The notes under the pieces were generated by a model. The model worked only from the letters and a program-made list of their open reading frames with translations, had not been told where the DNA came from and ran no database searches. Positions 1 through 12,400 of a stretch of DNA of 64,000 bases are shown in pieces (within the stretch, counting starts at the first letter, position 1; each line of letters begins with the position of its first letter). This DNA comes from Methylomonas sp. 11b (GTDB lineage Bacteria; Pseudomonadota; Gammaproteobacteria; Methylococcales; Methylomonadaceae). The stretch lies in the NCBI RefSeq assembly GCF_000515215.1, contig NZ_KI911557.1, forward strand, positions 1,199,586 through 1,263,585, written 5' to 3'. The position numbers were made by a program, and so were the translations under genes.

Positions 1-141
1 AATCACGCCTTGTTTGACCAGTTGTTTGATCAAATTAGTGGTGGTATTGCGCAGTTTCAGCAACTCTTCCTTTTCTCCGGCCTGCACGGTGCCGATCAGC
101 CCTGATAGTGCCAGGGCCATCAGCTGTTTTTTCTTCGCCAT
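1..141 (-). CDS. Secreted protein of the TonB cluster, partial (N-terminus only)
   Basis: The first 47 codons are inside the window and the rest lies beyond the left edge. The start is the ATG at 141. The N-terminus has a lysine-rich stretch (MAKKKQ), a hydrophobic core and a likely signal peptidase site after TVQA, so the product is probably periplasmic. What follows (GEKEELLKLRNTTTNL) is polar and helical in character, possibly a coiled coil. It starts 18 bp after the tonB stop and is probably the last or a later gene of the exbB-exbD-tonB operon. No family can be assigned from 47 residues. Confidence 0.6.
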   Translation of the reverse strand, partial: MAKKKQLMALALSGLIGTVQAGEKEELLKLRNTTTNLIKQLVKQGVI

Positions 142-159
142 TGTTTTACCTGTGGATAC

Positions 160-822
160 TTAAATACGTGATGAAATTTTTAACTTAATCGGCTGCTGCA
201 TGCCCGGCGGCGGTGCCTCCGCGACTCGGTCGAATTTGTTTAACAAGCGGCTGAGCAATTCGTCTATGTCCGCATCGTTGCTGCCCTTGGCCAATTCCAC
301 CCGTTCTACAGAGCCGTCGGCTTTCAGCCAGACCTTGACGATGGCGGTATAACCTTTACGGCGCAATTCTTCGTGGCTGCTGAGAATGTTCAGAATGCCG
401 TTCTTGACCAAACCGCCGTACCAGGCAAACGGGTTGCCGGCTCCACCGCCGAACAGCCCGGTGCCGCCCTTACGGGCTGCCAGACCAAAACCGTCCGAAC
501 CGGCCGTGCCCTCGGCATCCAGGCCAAGGTCGCGCGGCGGTGCTTGTTCCGGTTCGGGTTCCGGCTCAGGCTCGGGTTCCGGATCGGGTTCCTTGATTTT
601 TTCCTTGATTTCCGGCTCGGGCGGCTTTTCTACTTTCGGCGGTGGCGGCGGTGGGGGTGGAGGTTTAAATAAGGTAACCGCCTGAATTTTTTTCTCGTTT
701 TTCGTCGGCTTTTTGTCGACGAACTCCATAATGATCTTAACGACGTAAAAAATCGCGATAGCGGCGATTACGGCAGCGATAAGCATCGGTATATAAACCC
801 GCCAATGTTTCTTGTTTGACAT
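160..822 (-). CDS. tonB: Energy transducer TonB family protein
   Basis: The 220-residue product has the TonB layout: a short cytoplasmic tail, one membrane anchor at about residues 10-33, a periplasmic linker of nine consecutive prolines followed by Glu-Pro and Lys-Pro repeats (about 52-95), a Gly-rich stretch, and a C-terminal domain (about 125-220) that fits the TonB/TolA C fold. Known TonB proteins pass proton-motive energy from ExbBD to outer-membrane receptors. It lies 11 bp downstream of exbD, with the DUF2341-ExbB gene further upstream. No TonB-dependent receptor lies in the window, so the substrate is unknown. A TolA-like role is less likely given the Pro-rich linker. Confidence 0.85.
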   Translation of the reverse strand: MSNKKHWRVYIPMLIAAVIAAIAIFYVVKIIMEFVDKKPTKNEKKIQAVTLFKPPPPPPPPPKVEKPPEPEIKEKIKEPDPEPEPEPEPEPEQAPPRDLGLDAEGTAGSDGFGLAARKGGTGLFGGGAGNPFAWYGGLVKNGILNILSSHEELRRKGYTAIVKVWLKADGSVERVELAKGSNDADIDELLSRLLNKFDRVAEAPPPGMQQPIKLKISSRI

Positions 823-833
823 GTCGCAAGGCT

Positions 834-1238
834 TTATTTGGTCAGATTTTGGGTAACCAGACCAACCTGGGTAATTTCCAGTTTGCCGAGCAAAGCCAGA
901 ATATCGACGACGCTTTGGTACTGGACAGTGGCATCGCCCTTAACCACCACCGGCAATTCCGGATTGGCGGCCTTGTATTGCATCAACGTCGATTCCAGTT
1001 GCTCCATCGTCACCGGAAAGGTATCCAGAAACAAAGTACCGTCCGCCGTCACCGTGATGGCTTTGGTTTGCGGCTTGGCCAAACTGGGCGTATTACTGGC
1101 CTTGGGCAGATTGACCTGCACGCCTTGCACGGCCGCCGTGGTCATCAGAATGAACACCACCAGCAACACATAAGCCAAATCCAGCATCGGCGTGACGTTG
1201 ATTTCGTCGTACGCTGCGTTTTCTTCTTGAACTTTCAT
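834..1238 (-). CDS. exbD: Biopolymer transporter ExbD/TolR
   Basis: The 134-residue protein shows the family signature: an N-terminal cytoplasmic segment ending in DEINVTPMLDLAYVLLVVF. The Asp in the membrane helix (PMLDLAYVLL) is the residue that carries protons in ExbD/TolR. A periplasmic domain follows. The start is the ATG at 1238, because the open frame upstream to 1307 lacks the family sequence. It lies between the DUF2341-ExbB gene (129 bp upstream) and tonB (11 bp downstream), so the three probably form one energising complex in the inner membrane. Confidence 0.9.
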   Translation of the reverse strand: MKVQEENAAYDEINVTPMLDLAYVLLVVFILMTTAAVQGVQVNLPKASNTPSLAKPQTKAITVTADGTLFLDTFPVTMEQLESTLMQYKAANPELPVVVKGDATVQYQSVVDILALLGKLEITQVGLVTQNLTK

Positions 1239-1367
1239 TGAGTATTCTCGTGATCCACAGATCGGGTTTCGGAAGTTGGGTTCGCTCGATAGAGCGCAAT
1301 CCGGCACATCGAAGCCAACATGCCGGCTTAAGACTAGCGCCTAATCCGACTTACATTTCTTTTCAAC

Positions 1368-3155
1368 TCAGCTATGCTGCTCGGCGAGTTTGGCGACGAA
1401 TTCATCGACGAACACATGCATGTCGGCGGTCACCGCCTTGATGATGCTGCCCAGATAGTTGTAGGCAAACAAAGCCGGAATCGCCACGCCCAAACCGGCT
1501 ACGGTAGCCGCCAAGGCCGCTGCGATACCCGGTGCGATAGCGTTGACATTCACTTCGCCGCTGGCCGCAATCGCCGCGAAGGTAATCATTACCCCGACCA
1601 CGGTCCCCAGCAATCCCAGGAACGGTCCGCCGGAAATCGCGATGGTCAGCAGTACCATTTGCGAATTAAGTTTTTGCAGTTCCCGGACCAACACGCCATC
1701 CATGGAGGCCTTTACCGCATTCAATGCCTGGGCGGACAAGCCTTGTTCGGCCGCTTCGGCACCCACGCTTTTAGCCAGACGTTTATTCATTTCCTGCACG
1801 CCGACATGGTAGATGCGATAAATGGAAGAGCCGGCAAAAGCCGCATGATTGCCGGTCAAGGACAGCAACAACGGCGATTCGTCATAATCTTCCTGGCCGT
1901 CTTCGTCCTGGTGATCCAGATTGCTAATATTTTTGGCGCCTAATTGGCTGAAGGCTTCTTCGAATTTTTTGTTTTCACTACGCGTGCGATTCAAGACAAT
2001 CGCCTTGCTGACAATCACCAAGGTACTGACGACAAACATCACCCCCAGAATACCGATGATGACCCAGCCGTCCACGGTGACGTTATCCAGCGTCGACATC
2101 AAATAGGATTCGCCACCCTCTTCGCTGTCGGGCGTGCTGTCTTCGCCGTAGTTCAACAATGCCGACGACTGGCCTTGCATGAGCGCCGCGAATTGTAGGT
2201 AATTCTGATCCCTCGCCACTTTGGCAATACCGAACTCGTCAATGGCGCCGACTAAGCCGCGTGAACCGTCCACCGCCGCGCCGATACTCATATCGCCCAA
2301 CAGCGACGGCACACTCGCCGGCAAGATACCGACCGGCTTACCGTCCACGTATAGCGTGAAACCGTCCTTGTTACCGGCGACCGACAAATACTGCCAAGTG
2401 GCCAAATTCAGATCGGCGGAGCTGACCAACTGCTTACGATTAACTTCCAAAACCGGGGTTTGACCTCTAACAGATAAAATCAGCCCATCGCGCGCAAATA
2501 TCACCCCGTCGGTTTGGGCCTGATCGATTTTCACCCATGCCGAAACTGTCCAGCCAAATTCGACAGCCATCTGAATGGCGGGCGTTGCCGCAATGCGTAT
2601 CGATTGACTGCCGTTAAAACCGCCAGCTTCGCCAATGGCCCCACCTTCCACGACCGTTTGCGTAGCGGTAGCCGGTTGATTGGCGTACGCCGTAGCGTCT
2701 TTCACCGGACCGGCCTCGAAGTGATAGGCCACCGCTTGCGCCACATCGAAAATACCCGGCGCATCCTGGCCATCCACGGCTTTGGGATTACCGTAATACA
2801 TCCAGAACATCGGCTCGTCGGTCGTCGCAATATCCTTGGGCAGTTTCACCCAAATCAAAGCCATCTCATTGAGCGGGTCGATTTTCTCGATATAAAACTT
2901 CAACGGGGTTTTATCGTCGCCGGCCATGAAGCGCAAATCTTTGCCGTTTTCGCCCAAATCGGCGAAGAAGCTAAAATTGCCGGTATGCAAACGCACCAGC
3001 ACCAAGCCTTCCGCTACCGGCGTCACGCCGCCCTGCTGCAATTGCTGGGCGTCTATGGTTATTTTCTTTCTATATCCCCAGTCGTCGTTCCACCAAGCTT
3101 GGGCCAGTCCGGGCATCGCCAACAGGGCCGCTACTAATAACACAATCCGTTTCAT
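1368..3155 (-). CDS. DUF2341 / LamG-like / ExbB (MotA-TolQ) fusion protein
   Basis: This 595-residue protein is a large ExbB variant. It begins with a signal peptide (MKRIVLLVAALLAMPGLAQA), then a DUF2341 domain (begins WWNDDWGYRKKITID), then a concanavalin/LamG-like region at about 150-310. A first membrane helix near 365-390 is followed by a cytoplasmic stretch and the MotA/TolQ/ExbB channel helices (SGGPFLGLLGTVVGVMITF) in the last 95 residues. The ATG at 3155 is chosen because the frame upstream opens only at a TTG and the signal peptide starts here. DUF2341 and LamG regions are known or suspected carbohydrate- or ligand-binding modules, so the periplasmic part may sense or bind a surface component (inference). 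It is first in the exbB-exbD-tonB operon. Confidence 0.85.
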   Translation of the reverse strand: MKRIVLLVAALLAMPGLAQAWWNDDWGYRKKITIDAQQLQQGGVTPVAEGLVLVRLHTGNFSFFADLGENGKDLRFMAGDDKTPLKFYIEKIDPLNEMALIWVKLPKDIATTDEPMFWMYYGNPKAVDGQDAPGIFDVAQAVAYHFEAGPVKDATAYANQPATATQTVVEGGAIGEAGGFNGSQSIRIAATPAIQMAVEFGWTVSAWVKIDQAQTDGVIFARDGLILSVRGQTPVLEVNRKQLVSSADLNLATWQYLSVAGNKDGFTLYVDGKPVGILPASVPSLLGDMSIGAAVDGSRGLVGAIDEFGIAKVARDQNYLQFAALMQGQSSALLNYGEDSTPDSEEGGESYLMSTLDNVTVDGWVIIGILGVMFVVSTLVIVSKAIVLNRTRSENKKFEEAFSQLGAKNISNLDHQDEDGQEDYDESPLLLSLTGNHAAFAGSSIYRIYHVGVQEMNKRLAKSVGAEAAEQGLSAQALNAVKASMDGVLVRELQKLNSQMVLLTIAISGGPFLGLLGTVVGVMITFAAIAASGEVNVNAIAPGIAAALAATVAGLGVAIPALFAYNYLGSIIKAVTADMHVFVDEFVAKLAEQHS

Positions 3156-3302
3156 GATCACTCTCAAATCAAAACATAAACTGGATTATCCCAACGTTTT
3201 TTTACATGATTATGACGAGCGGTAAAGTATCGAAAAAACTGGAAAAAATATTATTAAGCCGGACCTTAAATACTGTTCGCCTAAATGTCTTTGCGGGTAC
3301 TT

Positions 3303-3352
3303 AGCCTGTCGAAGGGCACACCACTCTGGGCTTTGACGAGCTCAGCTCGAAC
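3303..3352. repeat. Dispersed inverted repeat of the CTTCGACAGGCTCAG type
   Basis: In the 3156-3464 spacer, an arm at about 3305-3315 (CCTGTCGAAGG) faces a related inverted arm at about 3333-3352 (TTTGACGAGCTCAGC). This resembles small intergenic palindromes that are common in many proteobacterial genomes. Apart from this and the hairpins at 3381-3464 the spacer holds no gene that I can see. Confidence 0.4.
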
Positions 3353-3380
3353 GAAATACCGGTGATATAGGGCCGGGGGG

Positions 3381-3464
3381 GCCGCGAAAGGCGGCAAACC
3401 CATTGCCCGCCGCGAACACAGCGGGCAATTCGGCCATTTTCAGCCTGAATGGCAAGACAGCAGG
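3381..3464 (-). terminator. Hairpin cluster downstream of tpsA
   Basis: Just after the tpsA stop there are several inverted repeats: TTGCCCGC (3403-3410) pairs with GCGGGCAA (3421-3428), AGCCTG pairs with CAGGCT around 3441-3465, and GCCGC pairs with GCGGC at 3381-3395. None is followed by a good U-run on the minus strand, so this may stabilise the mRNA end rather than act as an intrinsic terminator. Confidence 0.4.
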
Positions 3465-6400
3465 CTATTCACCAAAACCCAAAATATCCACGCTCAAGAT
3501 GCCCAAGGTGTTGGTCGCTGCCTTAGCCAGTTTTTCGGCAGCTTCCTTGCCGACGCTGCCGGTACTATCCAGCGATTTGCCGACCGCAGCCGCCACGTTG
3601 CTGACGCCGGTCAACCCGGCCGCGACACTGCCGGTCGCAGCGACTGGCACACCCACGGCAGAGCCACCAATATCAATATTATCCGCACCGACAATGGCGG
3701 TTCCTATTAGAGTGACATTATTGCCTCTGATACCCGCCTCACCGGCGTCGATGATGCCGCGCGGTGCAAACAACAACACATCCCCTGCTCCCACCGTTCT
3801 GATACCGCCACCTTGCAACACCGGCGATACTTCCAGTACCGGCATACCCGCCGCATCGTAACTGACTTTAAGCGGCGGAGCCGCCAATGCGGTTTGCGCG
3901 CTACGACCGGCATCGACATCGCCCTCAGTGGAACCGCCGGTAATATTGCCGTTACCCAAAGTCACCACGCGCTGAATGTTCACATCGATATCGTTGCGGG
4001 CCAGCAGATTGGCCTCGCCCTGCTTTTTGACGATCACGCCCAACTCGTCATCTTCCTTTGCCAAACCAATATCGGCGGTCGCCAAACCCACGGTAATGCC
4101 GCCATTGGGAGTAAACAGATTGGCATCGCCGCCGTCCTTGGTTTGTATCGAACTCAAGAACAGCGAAATATTGCCCAGCTTGGGCCTAACCAGTTCGCGG
4201 GCGTCGTCTTTCTCGCGGTCGCTTGCACTGGCAAAGGTTTTACCCTGCCGTGCCAACTCCGCTTCGATTTTTTGCTGTAACACGGCATTCAGATTGTTCA
4301 AGATATTGCTGGCACTGGTATCGGCGTTGATTACAATGCCGTTCGCAGCGTCAATGCGGTAATCGCTATTACCCGCCAATAAGGTGGTACCGGGGAACAG
4401 CGACTCGATGGTAGCCAGCAGTTTTAGTTCGGCCAGATCCTGAGCCTGTTTGGTAGTGGCTTTGGCCAGCGTGCTTGCATTGGCTTTTACCTCCTGCAAA
4501 AACACGCTTTGCACAACGCTTAACAGCTTGCTGTCCAGCCGCGCCCTATCCACCGTCGACAGACCGTTTAATGCCAGTTTGGCCGAATCGACGCTTAACG
4601 AAGAGTCGCCGGTGATGCTGCGCATTTCCTGCACGAACAAATTCAGGTAGCGCTGATTTTCCAGGACGTATTTACCCGAGTTGAGCATAAACCCTTCGGC
4701 AAAACCATTGCTGTTCAGCGCACCGCCAGCCAAACCGGCAATCACGGTAATGTTGGCACCGTCATCCGCCAGCGCGGCGTTTGATTGATCGCCCGAAGAT
4801 GTAATGCCGATGGACGATCCCAAATTCACATCCCGGCCCGCCAGCGCGGTTAATTGTCCGGGACCGGCCACGTCTATACCTTGATCGGCTTCGATGATAT
4901 TGCCGGTATCGGGGTGAATATTAATCGTGTAACGAATATCCCGGCCGGCATTAAAGATACTGACAGCGTCGGCGTTGTTATGTTGAATATTGAACGTGGC
5001 GCGGACAATATCCTGACCAGCGCTAACCTCGGCGGGCTTGGCTAATACGAATACGATGTCATCATCGATACGGCCAATGTTGCCGCTGCCGGTGCTAATC
5101 AACACCGGATTCGGGTCATTGGCGTGCAGCGGCGTGCTGGCATGTATCGCGGTGGGCGATTGCGGTTGCTGAATATCCAGAACCTTCAGCACATTGTCCA
5201 AGTCGGTTAAGGAAGACCCGACGAAGGGCAATGCGGCGCTAGGTAATGCCGCTGGTTCCGCATCGCTCAAAATAATCCGCGGATTACCCTTACCGGTTAA
5301 ATTCTCAGCCGCAAATAACTCCAAGTCACCCTGCGCCGATGGGTACAAGGTGAAGCTCTTGTCCACGGCAATATTGCCGTTCAGTGCGTAGGCATGCAGG
5401 CCGGCGGGATAAACCAAAAAGCCTTCGGAAATATTGGTATTGGTGGCCTTCTTCAAACTGGCGATGTCGTTTTCCAGGCCAAGGTCGCCAGAAAGCGTGG
5501 TCAATGTCACCTTGCTGTCAGTACTGTAGCGGAAAAACCGATTCGACGAGCCATTGATCAAATCGACCGAATCCGGCAAGGTCACGAACATCGGATCGAC
5601 AATCGCTTCCAGGGCCATGGACTTGCCGGCGACTACATTAAACTGCGCATCGCCCAAAGCCAGTATCGGATTCAGCCCATTGTTGGTGCCGGCTTTCAGC
5701 GATCCGTGCGCATAAATATCCGCCGCCCCGCCATCCACATAAAACACGCCGCCGGCGATATCCCCACCCGCCTGCAATTGCAGATTACCACCGCCGTTCA
5801 CTTCGACCACATTGGTCTTAAACGTGATAACAGTGGCATCCGCCACCGGCGTATCCCGTTCACCTACCTGTTTACCGGTGGTAGGGATCATCACCGACAA
5901 GTCTTCGACATTTCCGCCCGCGCTGATGCGGACATTACCGCCGCCGAAGGCGGTTACGCTTTGCTGATGCTGACGAGAAAAGCCACTTGAATCGCTAATA
6001 CCCAAGGCCACGCCCCAGGCTGTCGGACGTTCCGAATCAAATTCCGTACTGTGTTGATTGCTGTTGGACCAATCGCCGGTACGTACCAACGCATCGCTGA
6101 GCAACTGCGCACTAGGTTTGGCATCGATATCGCGCCCAACCTGAATGCTGATATCGCCGCCATCCACGGGATATTCGGCATAGAACAGCGCGGCTAAATC
6201 CGGCCCGCCACTACCCCAGCGTTTGGCGTCGTCGGCATCCGCGCGGCCCGCCGTGTAGATTGAAGAGCTTGCATTACCGTAGACCAAGTCGCGAGCCGCG
6301 CGAATATCAATATCGCCGGTGCCGGTCCGCACGCTGACATCATTGGCTAAACTGACGTCGCCGCTGCCGGCGCTGGTCAACAGACTGGCAGAGGCCAGCA

Positions 6401-9400
6401 CTGTCATCGCATTGGCGGAACCCAAATCGGCGCCGCCGATCAGCTGGTAACTCCATGAAGCACCGGTTTGCAAATAATCGCTGACGTTGATAGCTCCAAA
6501 ACTTGCGGAATTCAAAACGCCGGTGGAAAAGCCGTCGCTCAAATTGGCATTGATTAACAAATTGCCTTTCGCTCTAAGCGTTAACACCCCAACCAGATCG
6601 TTATTCGCGCCATAACGCCAGGCTTCTCCGCTATCGAGTTTTCCCAAATCCCAGGTCTCGGCGATGGTCAAATTGCCGCTGCTGCGAACTTCTACGCCGG
6701 GGATAATGGTAAAGCCGGCGCCGAAGCGGCTGTTAGCGACATTGGCCGCCGCCAAATCGCTCATATAGGCCAGATTATCGTTATGCATCGCCTGTTGCTC
6801 GGCGGAAGCGATACGGCTATTGTTATAAATACGCGCGCCTTCAACGGTGACGTCGGTATCGCCAACGATAGTACCGGCGGCGATGGCTTTGACGTTAATG
6901 TCCGCCAGACCGTCGCCGTCGGTATCGTCGCGGTCGGCACGTAAATACACCTCGCCCGCCGCACCGGCTCCAGCCGCTGCGACGTTGATGCGCGCGCCGG
7001 GCTGGATCTCAATGCCGGCGCCATCTGCTGCGGACCCATCGAGAGACGACAAACTGACCTTGCCGCCGTTGCCATTCGCCGCTTGCGCGTTCGCCAGAAT
7101 CAGCGCCGAGCTATTCAGCGTCAGCAGATCTTCGGCTGCCAGCGTTACCGAACCGCCATTCGCCCCGGACGCATCCAGGGTGCCATCGACGCTGATATTG
7201 CCGGTATCGGCGAATAGATTGATGGCATTTGCATTCACGGTTTGCCCGGCGTCAACCACGATATCGCCGCTACGCGTTCTCAGTTCGACAGCACCGCTAA
7301 ACCCAGCGGCGGTAAACACCGTATTCAAAGCACTAAAGCCGCCGGCGCTCAAACTACCGGTATCGATGGCGACTCGGCCACCGTTTGCCTTGCCAACGCC
7401 ATGAGCATCGATAAAACCGTTGAATTGCACCTGGCCGGCGCCGGCTTGCGCGGACAGTAAACCGGCAAGCATCTCGGCGTTACTGGCGTTTAACAGCAGC
7501 TTGCTGCCCGCTTCAGCGCTAATATTGCCATGCTGAGAACTCAGACCGATTTTGCCACCGGACAGATTCACCGGCTTGCTCAGACCGGCATAAGCCACCG
7601 CGCCGGACACATCGATCAATGCATTACCGCCCAAAGTCACATTACCCTGCAAGGCATTCAAGGCCACATTACCCGTTTGATACAACAAGGCCGTGTTCAA
7701 ACCAATGCTATCGGCTTCCAACAATAATTGCGCGGCTATGCCTTGGGTACCGGCAGTTAGCGTCTGGCTACCGCCCGTGAGAGACAAGCCATGACCGCTG
7801 GCATTGATGATGGTTTTAGCGCCATTCTCGGCACTGACAAACGGCGTATTCACGCTCAAGTCAGTCAATGCGGTTAAGGTGCTGTCACCCTTGCCCAACA
7901 TACGCTCGCCGGCATTAACATTGACTGCGGCAAATCCCGACAGCTGGAATTTACCTTGGTCCAACAGCAGCTGTTGCACATTGACATTCAATACCCCGCT
8001 GCCGTCGCCCGCCAAAACACTGCCCGTAGACTTGCTATTGGCAATACTCAGGGTTTTCGCATTCAAAGACAGGGTTTTCCCGACATTGGCTTTACCGGCC
8101 AGACCCAAGGCATCAATGCGTAAATCGCCGAATTGAAAAGGCTGACCAAGGGCATCGGTTTGCAATAACTCGCCGTACAAATTGACCATACCCCGGCTGC
8201 TCAACACCAACTCGTTAACAGTCAAGTGTGCGAGCTGAGTATTATCCAGCGACAGGCCAGTCGATACGCCGGCGGTCTCGCCGAGGTTGATAGTTTCCGC
8301 GCCGAGATACAAGGAACCGCCGGCCAGATTTAATTCGCCGGCCATTTTGGTCCGCCGTGTCGAGTCCAGCGCCACCGAACCCGCGCCGGCCGAAATGACC
8401 GCGCTGGCACTTATGTTTAGATCGCCTTTCAAGCCCTTGGCGCCGGTTCGGTTGATCGTTGCCTGTTTGCCCGCCGATGCGCGCAGCAATGCGCCGTCGC
8501 CGTTCACCTCAAGCGCCGTATCGCTATCGGTATCCGCAACCGCGCCGCTGGCTTCGATTTTGGCCCCCTGTTCAAGCGTGACGGTTTCGCTGGCGGCCAG
8601 CAAGGCCTCCGGTGCTTTCAAGGTCGTGTTTTGGGCTACCGTCACCGACTTGGCGATGACATCCAGCTTGGTGTGGCCGGTCGCGGCGTCAAAGCTTCTA
8701 ACCGCCCCCAGCAACAAGCTATCCACTCTAAACTTATCCAGGTCGCTAACCAACAATTCAACATCGTCGGTTGCGGCGGTTGTGCCCAAGGCCAATTTAT
8801 CCGCCACGATGTCTACCAAGCCGCCACGTCCGCCCTCGACCACATCGGCCACCACGGTGGGTAGCTCCAGACGGGTTTTGGCGTTTAGCACCAATTGCCC
8901 GGCATCTTGCGGCAGACGCGGAATCGCCAGTTCTTTATTTACCGCTCTATCCGCGAAAAATTGGTTGGCCGAGCTGATGTTGTATTCGCTACGCGTTTTA
9001 GCAATGCTGCCGGCTTCGACCACATACTCGGACCAATACTGATCGCGGATGTCTGTTCCGGCAACGCTCCGGTAGCCGGTAACGACAGCAGCGCCATCGA
9101 TCCGGGTTCTACTGGTGCCGGGAATTGCATTGGCGCTGCCGGCGACCGGCGACACCAAAAATGCATCCGGCAATAAGGCGTAACGAGCCGGCAGTAAGGC
9201 ATAGTAGCCGGCGGCAAGGCCGCTACCGGCACCGACGTAAATGCTATCGCCAGTCTTCAAACCTGATTCGGGAAACGATTTGGGGTCGAACGGCGAATAA
9301 CCGGATATACCCGGCACTACCGCAAAACGTTGATCAGAAGCCAGCACATCCAGCGAACCGCCGTCGCCTGGAATGAACTCAAACCCCAATAAATCGCCGC

Positions 9401-12400
9401 CGCCGGATAAATCCACCAAAGCACCGTCTTCCCGAAGGATTTGCGCGGCTTTAACGGTTATTTTCTTCTCGGGGCTTTCAAACACCCGCTTTTTATCCGT
9501 TTCAGCCGGTTTCAGATCGGGGTTGACCACGTTAAGATTGTTGCCGGTGCCGGCCAAGGGCAGCAGCCATTCCAGGCCGCCCTGGGTGACGCCCAGCGGG
9601 ATGATTTGCCCCTTGGCCGAAACCGACGTCATGCTGTCGGCGCCGAAGGTCACCGATTTTGTCGCCTCCAAAACGATCTCGCCCAAGGGCGCGGTCAGCA
9701 CGCCGTTTTGGACGATATTCGGCCCCTGCACGGTCAAACTGCCCAAGGCGGACAGCACCGGCGCGGCCTTACCGCTTTTGTTGAAAGTCACCGTGCCATT
9801 CGGATCGCCGGTGACCGCCAAGGTAAACTCGGTCAAGGAGGTGGGATAAACCTGCGCCGCAGTTAAATTAAGCTTGGAAAAGGTTTTAAATTCGCCGACA
9901 AAATCCAGTTCCTTACTGTCGATCCGTATCCCTTTCAGGCGAATATCGTCGTCGGCGGCAAGATCAACCGTATTAAAACCGGTCGTTACCGAGCCACCGA
10001 CCAAATCGATCAAATCGGCATTAACCGCCAATCGGCCATCGCCGTTGCTGGTTTTTACTATCGGTGCGCGATAGCTATCCGACCCCAAAGTCGCGGTGGT
10101 AGCGCTGATTTGCACATTACCGGTATCTGCGGCGGTGTTCCGCTCCCAACCGAAATTGACCGCATCCAAAGCAATAGCGTTATTCAGTTGCAGATCGACA
10201 TCGCCTGTAAAACGAATCTCACCCTTCTCTCCGGATACAGCCAGATCCACAGAGCTAAAACCGCCCTCGCTAATCTGCTCAGCGGCCAGATAGCCAATGC
10301 CGGTCAGCCGATCACCGGGCGAATCTTTCTTGGGTAATGAATCGCCCGGTTTAGAAAAAGCAGCGGAAAACGGTACATTCCGTTCCTGGGAGATTTTTAA
10401 AATGCGCGGGGCGCGCGGAAAGATGGAGTTTTCTGCATCCGGATCGGCACGATTATCTACGTTAAGAAACACCGACAATTTACCGCCGGAGGTGCCGGGC
10501 GCAGCGCCGCCGGCGGCTTGCATATCGCCGTCCAGAAACGCGCCTTCGGCGGCGGTAATATTGATACTGCCGGCATGCGAACCTACTAGGGTAGCAGCAA
10601 AACTCGCACCTATCGCCGCGGGACTATTAACCGGTAAATCCAGGATGTCTTGGCTACCGGATACATCGATCAAAGAGCCGGCCTGGGAGGCAAAAAAGCC
10701 GCGTTGCGCATTGACGACCACCTTGCCGCCGTCAAAAACCTGACCGATACGCCGGCCCAAGCCGTCCACGGTAATTTGACTGCCGCCGGACACATCGATG
10801 CGGGCAGTGCTGCCCAGCCAGATGCCTTGATTCTGCTGGTACTGCGGATCGACCTCACTTTGATCGGGAATAATATCCAGAGCCACGGTACCGCCATGCG
10901 CGACGATCCGGCCATCCAGCACCAGGGACGAATCGGACTCCAGCGTAACGCTGCTTAAATCGTCGGCGTTAATCGTTGCGGTAGCAGCCACCAGCAAATT
11001 GCTGTTGGCATTAATCCCGGCGGCATGATCGGCTCGCAAGGTCAATTTGCTGGGTGCGCGCAGTTCCGGCAACAACGTCGTCAAATCCGAGAATGCTTCG
11101 ATACCGTCGGCGTTGGCCTGTTCCAGATAGGTGTTGTTTAGTACTCTGTTCTGTTGGCGCAGCTCAATATTGGCGCCGTCTTCCACCGTCAATCCGTTCA
11201 GATTTGCGCCGATATCGAACTCGGCAAAGCCGCCTTCACCGAAAAACGCAGTGGCAATTTGCAAAGGCTGCACGCCGCCATCGCCTCTGCTCGGGGTTTC
11301 TTCCCGACGAATGGCTACCGCGTTGGCTTTTACGGTAAAGCCGCCGCCTTGTTGCATGGCATAGGCGTGCATAACGCCTTCCATCAGCACGTTAGCGCCG
11401 GCGTTGTCTATGGCAGGTTCGGCGACCAACACAATGCCGCCCTCTTGCAAGGTATCGCCCTTGCCTGTGGTTCTTTGCGCCTTACCGGCTTCCAGCGTAC
11501 GGTCTTCGTGCAACCAGGCGCCGGCGCTGATGTCGATCAAACTGCCGGCCCGCAAATTCACGCCGCCTCCGTTACCCTTGGCCTTGGCAATAAAAGTACC
11601 GCCGTCTATGGCCACCGTCTTGCCGTCAAGATTTTCCGGCTGGGCGAAATCGTTAATCCATTCCCCGCGCAAATCGATTGTCGCCCCGGAAGCCAGGTTA
11701 ATCTCGCCTTGCAATCCCGCCGCGTTGGTTTCGGCGGTTTCCAGCTTTACCGTGGCCCCGGCACCGACGATATTGCCGCGCACGTCAACCGCGCCGCCTT
11801 GTAACGTCAGATTGCCGCCGGCGACCAAGCGCAGGGTCGCATTGTCGGCGACGCTGATGTTACCGTTGGTTTTAAACACCGCAGTATGCACGCCGCCGTC
11901 GATGAGCTTGTTGGCATCCACGGCCAAAGCCATGGCCAAGCCGTCATTTCCGACCGGGAACACGTCGTCGATATCCAAATCAATGCTGTTTTGCACGCCA
12001 GCGGAGAAAATCAATGCCTGCGCATTACTCTGGGTAAACGCGGTATCTACCGTCAGACGGCTGCCCTTGGCTTGCTCGGCCAGCGTCCGCTGCCGCCTGC
12101 CGTTGGTGGTTTTACCCAGCAGTTCGCCGTCTAAAATCGCGTTGTTAGCTCTGACCATTAAGCTGCCCGCGTCCTGACCTTCGACATAACCCGGCTCGAA
12201 ACGCGCCAGCGTGAATGGACCGTCGATTTTCCAGACTTTGGTGATGCCCCATTTTTGATATTTTTTCACCACCTCGCCGTAAATCGCCTCGTAAGGCACC
12301 AAAGGATCGGCTTCGCTAATATCGACCAAGCGGCCATTGGCTAGCAGCTTACTGGTGGTAATAAAGCCATCCAGATAGGTAATCTCGCCACCGGAAAAGT

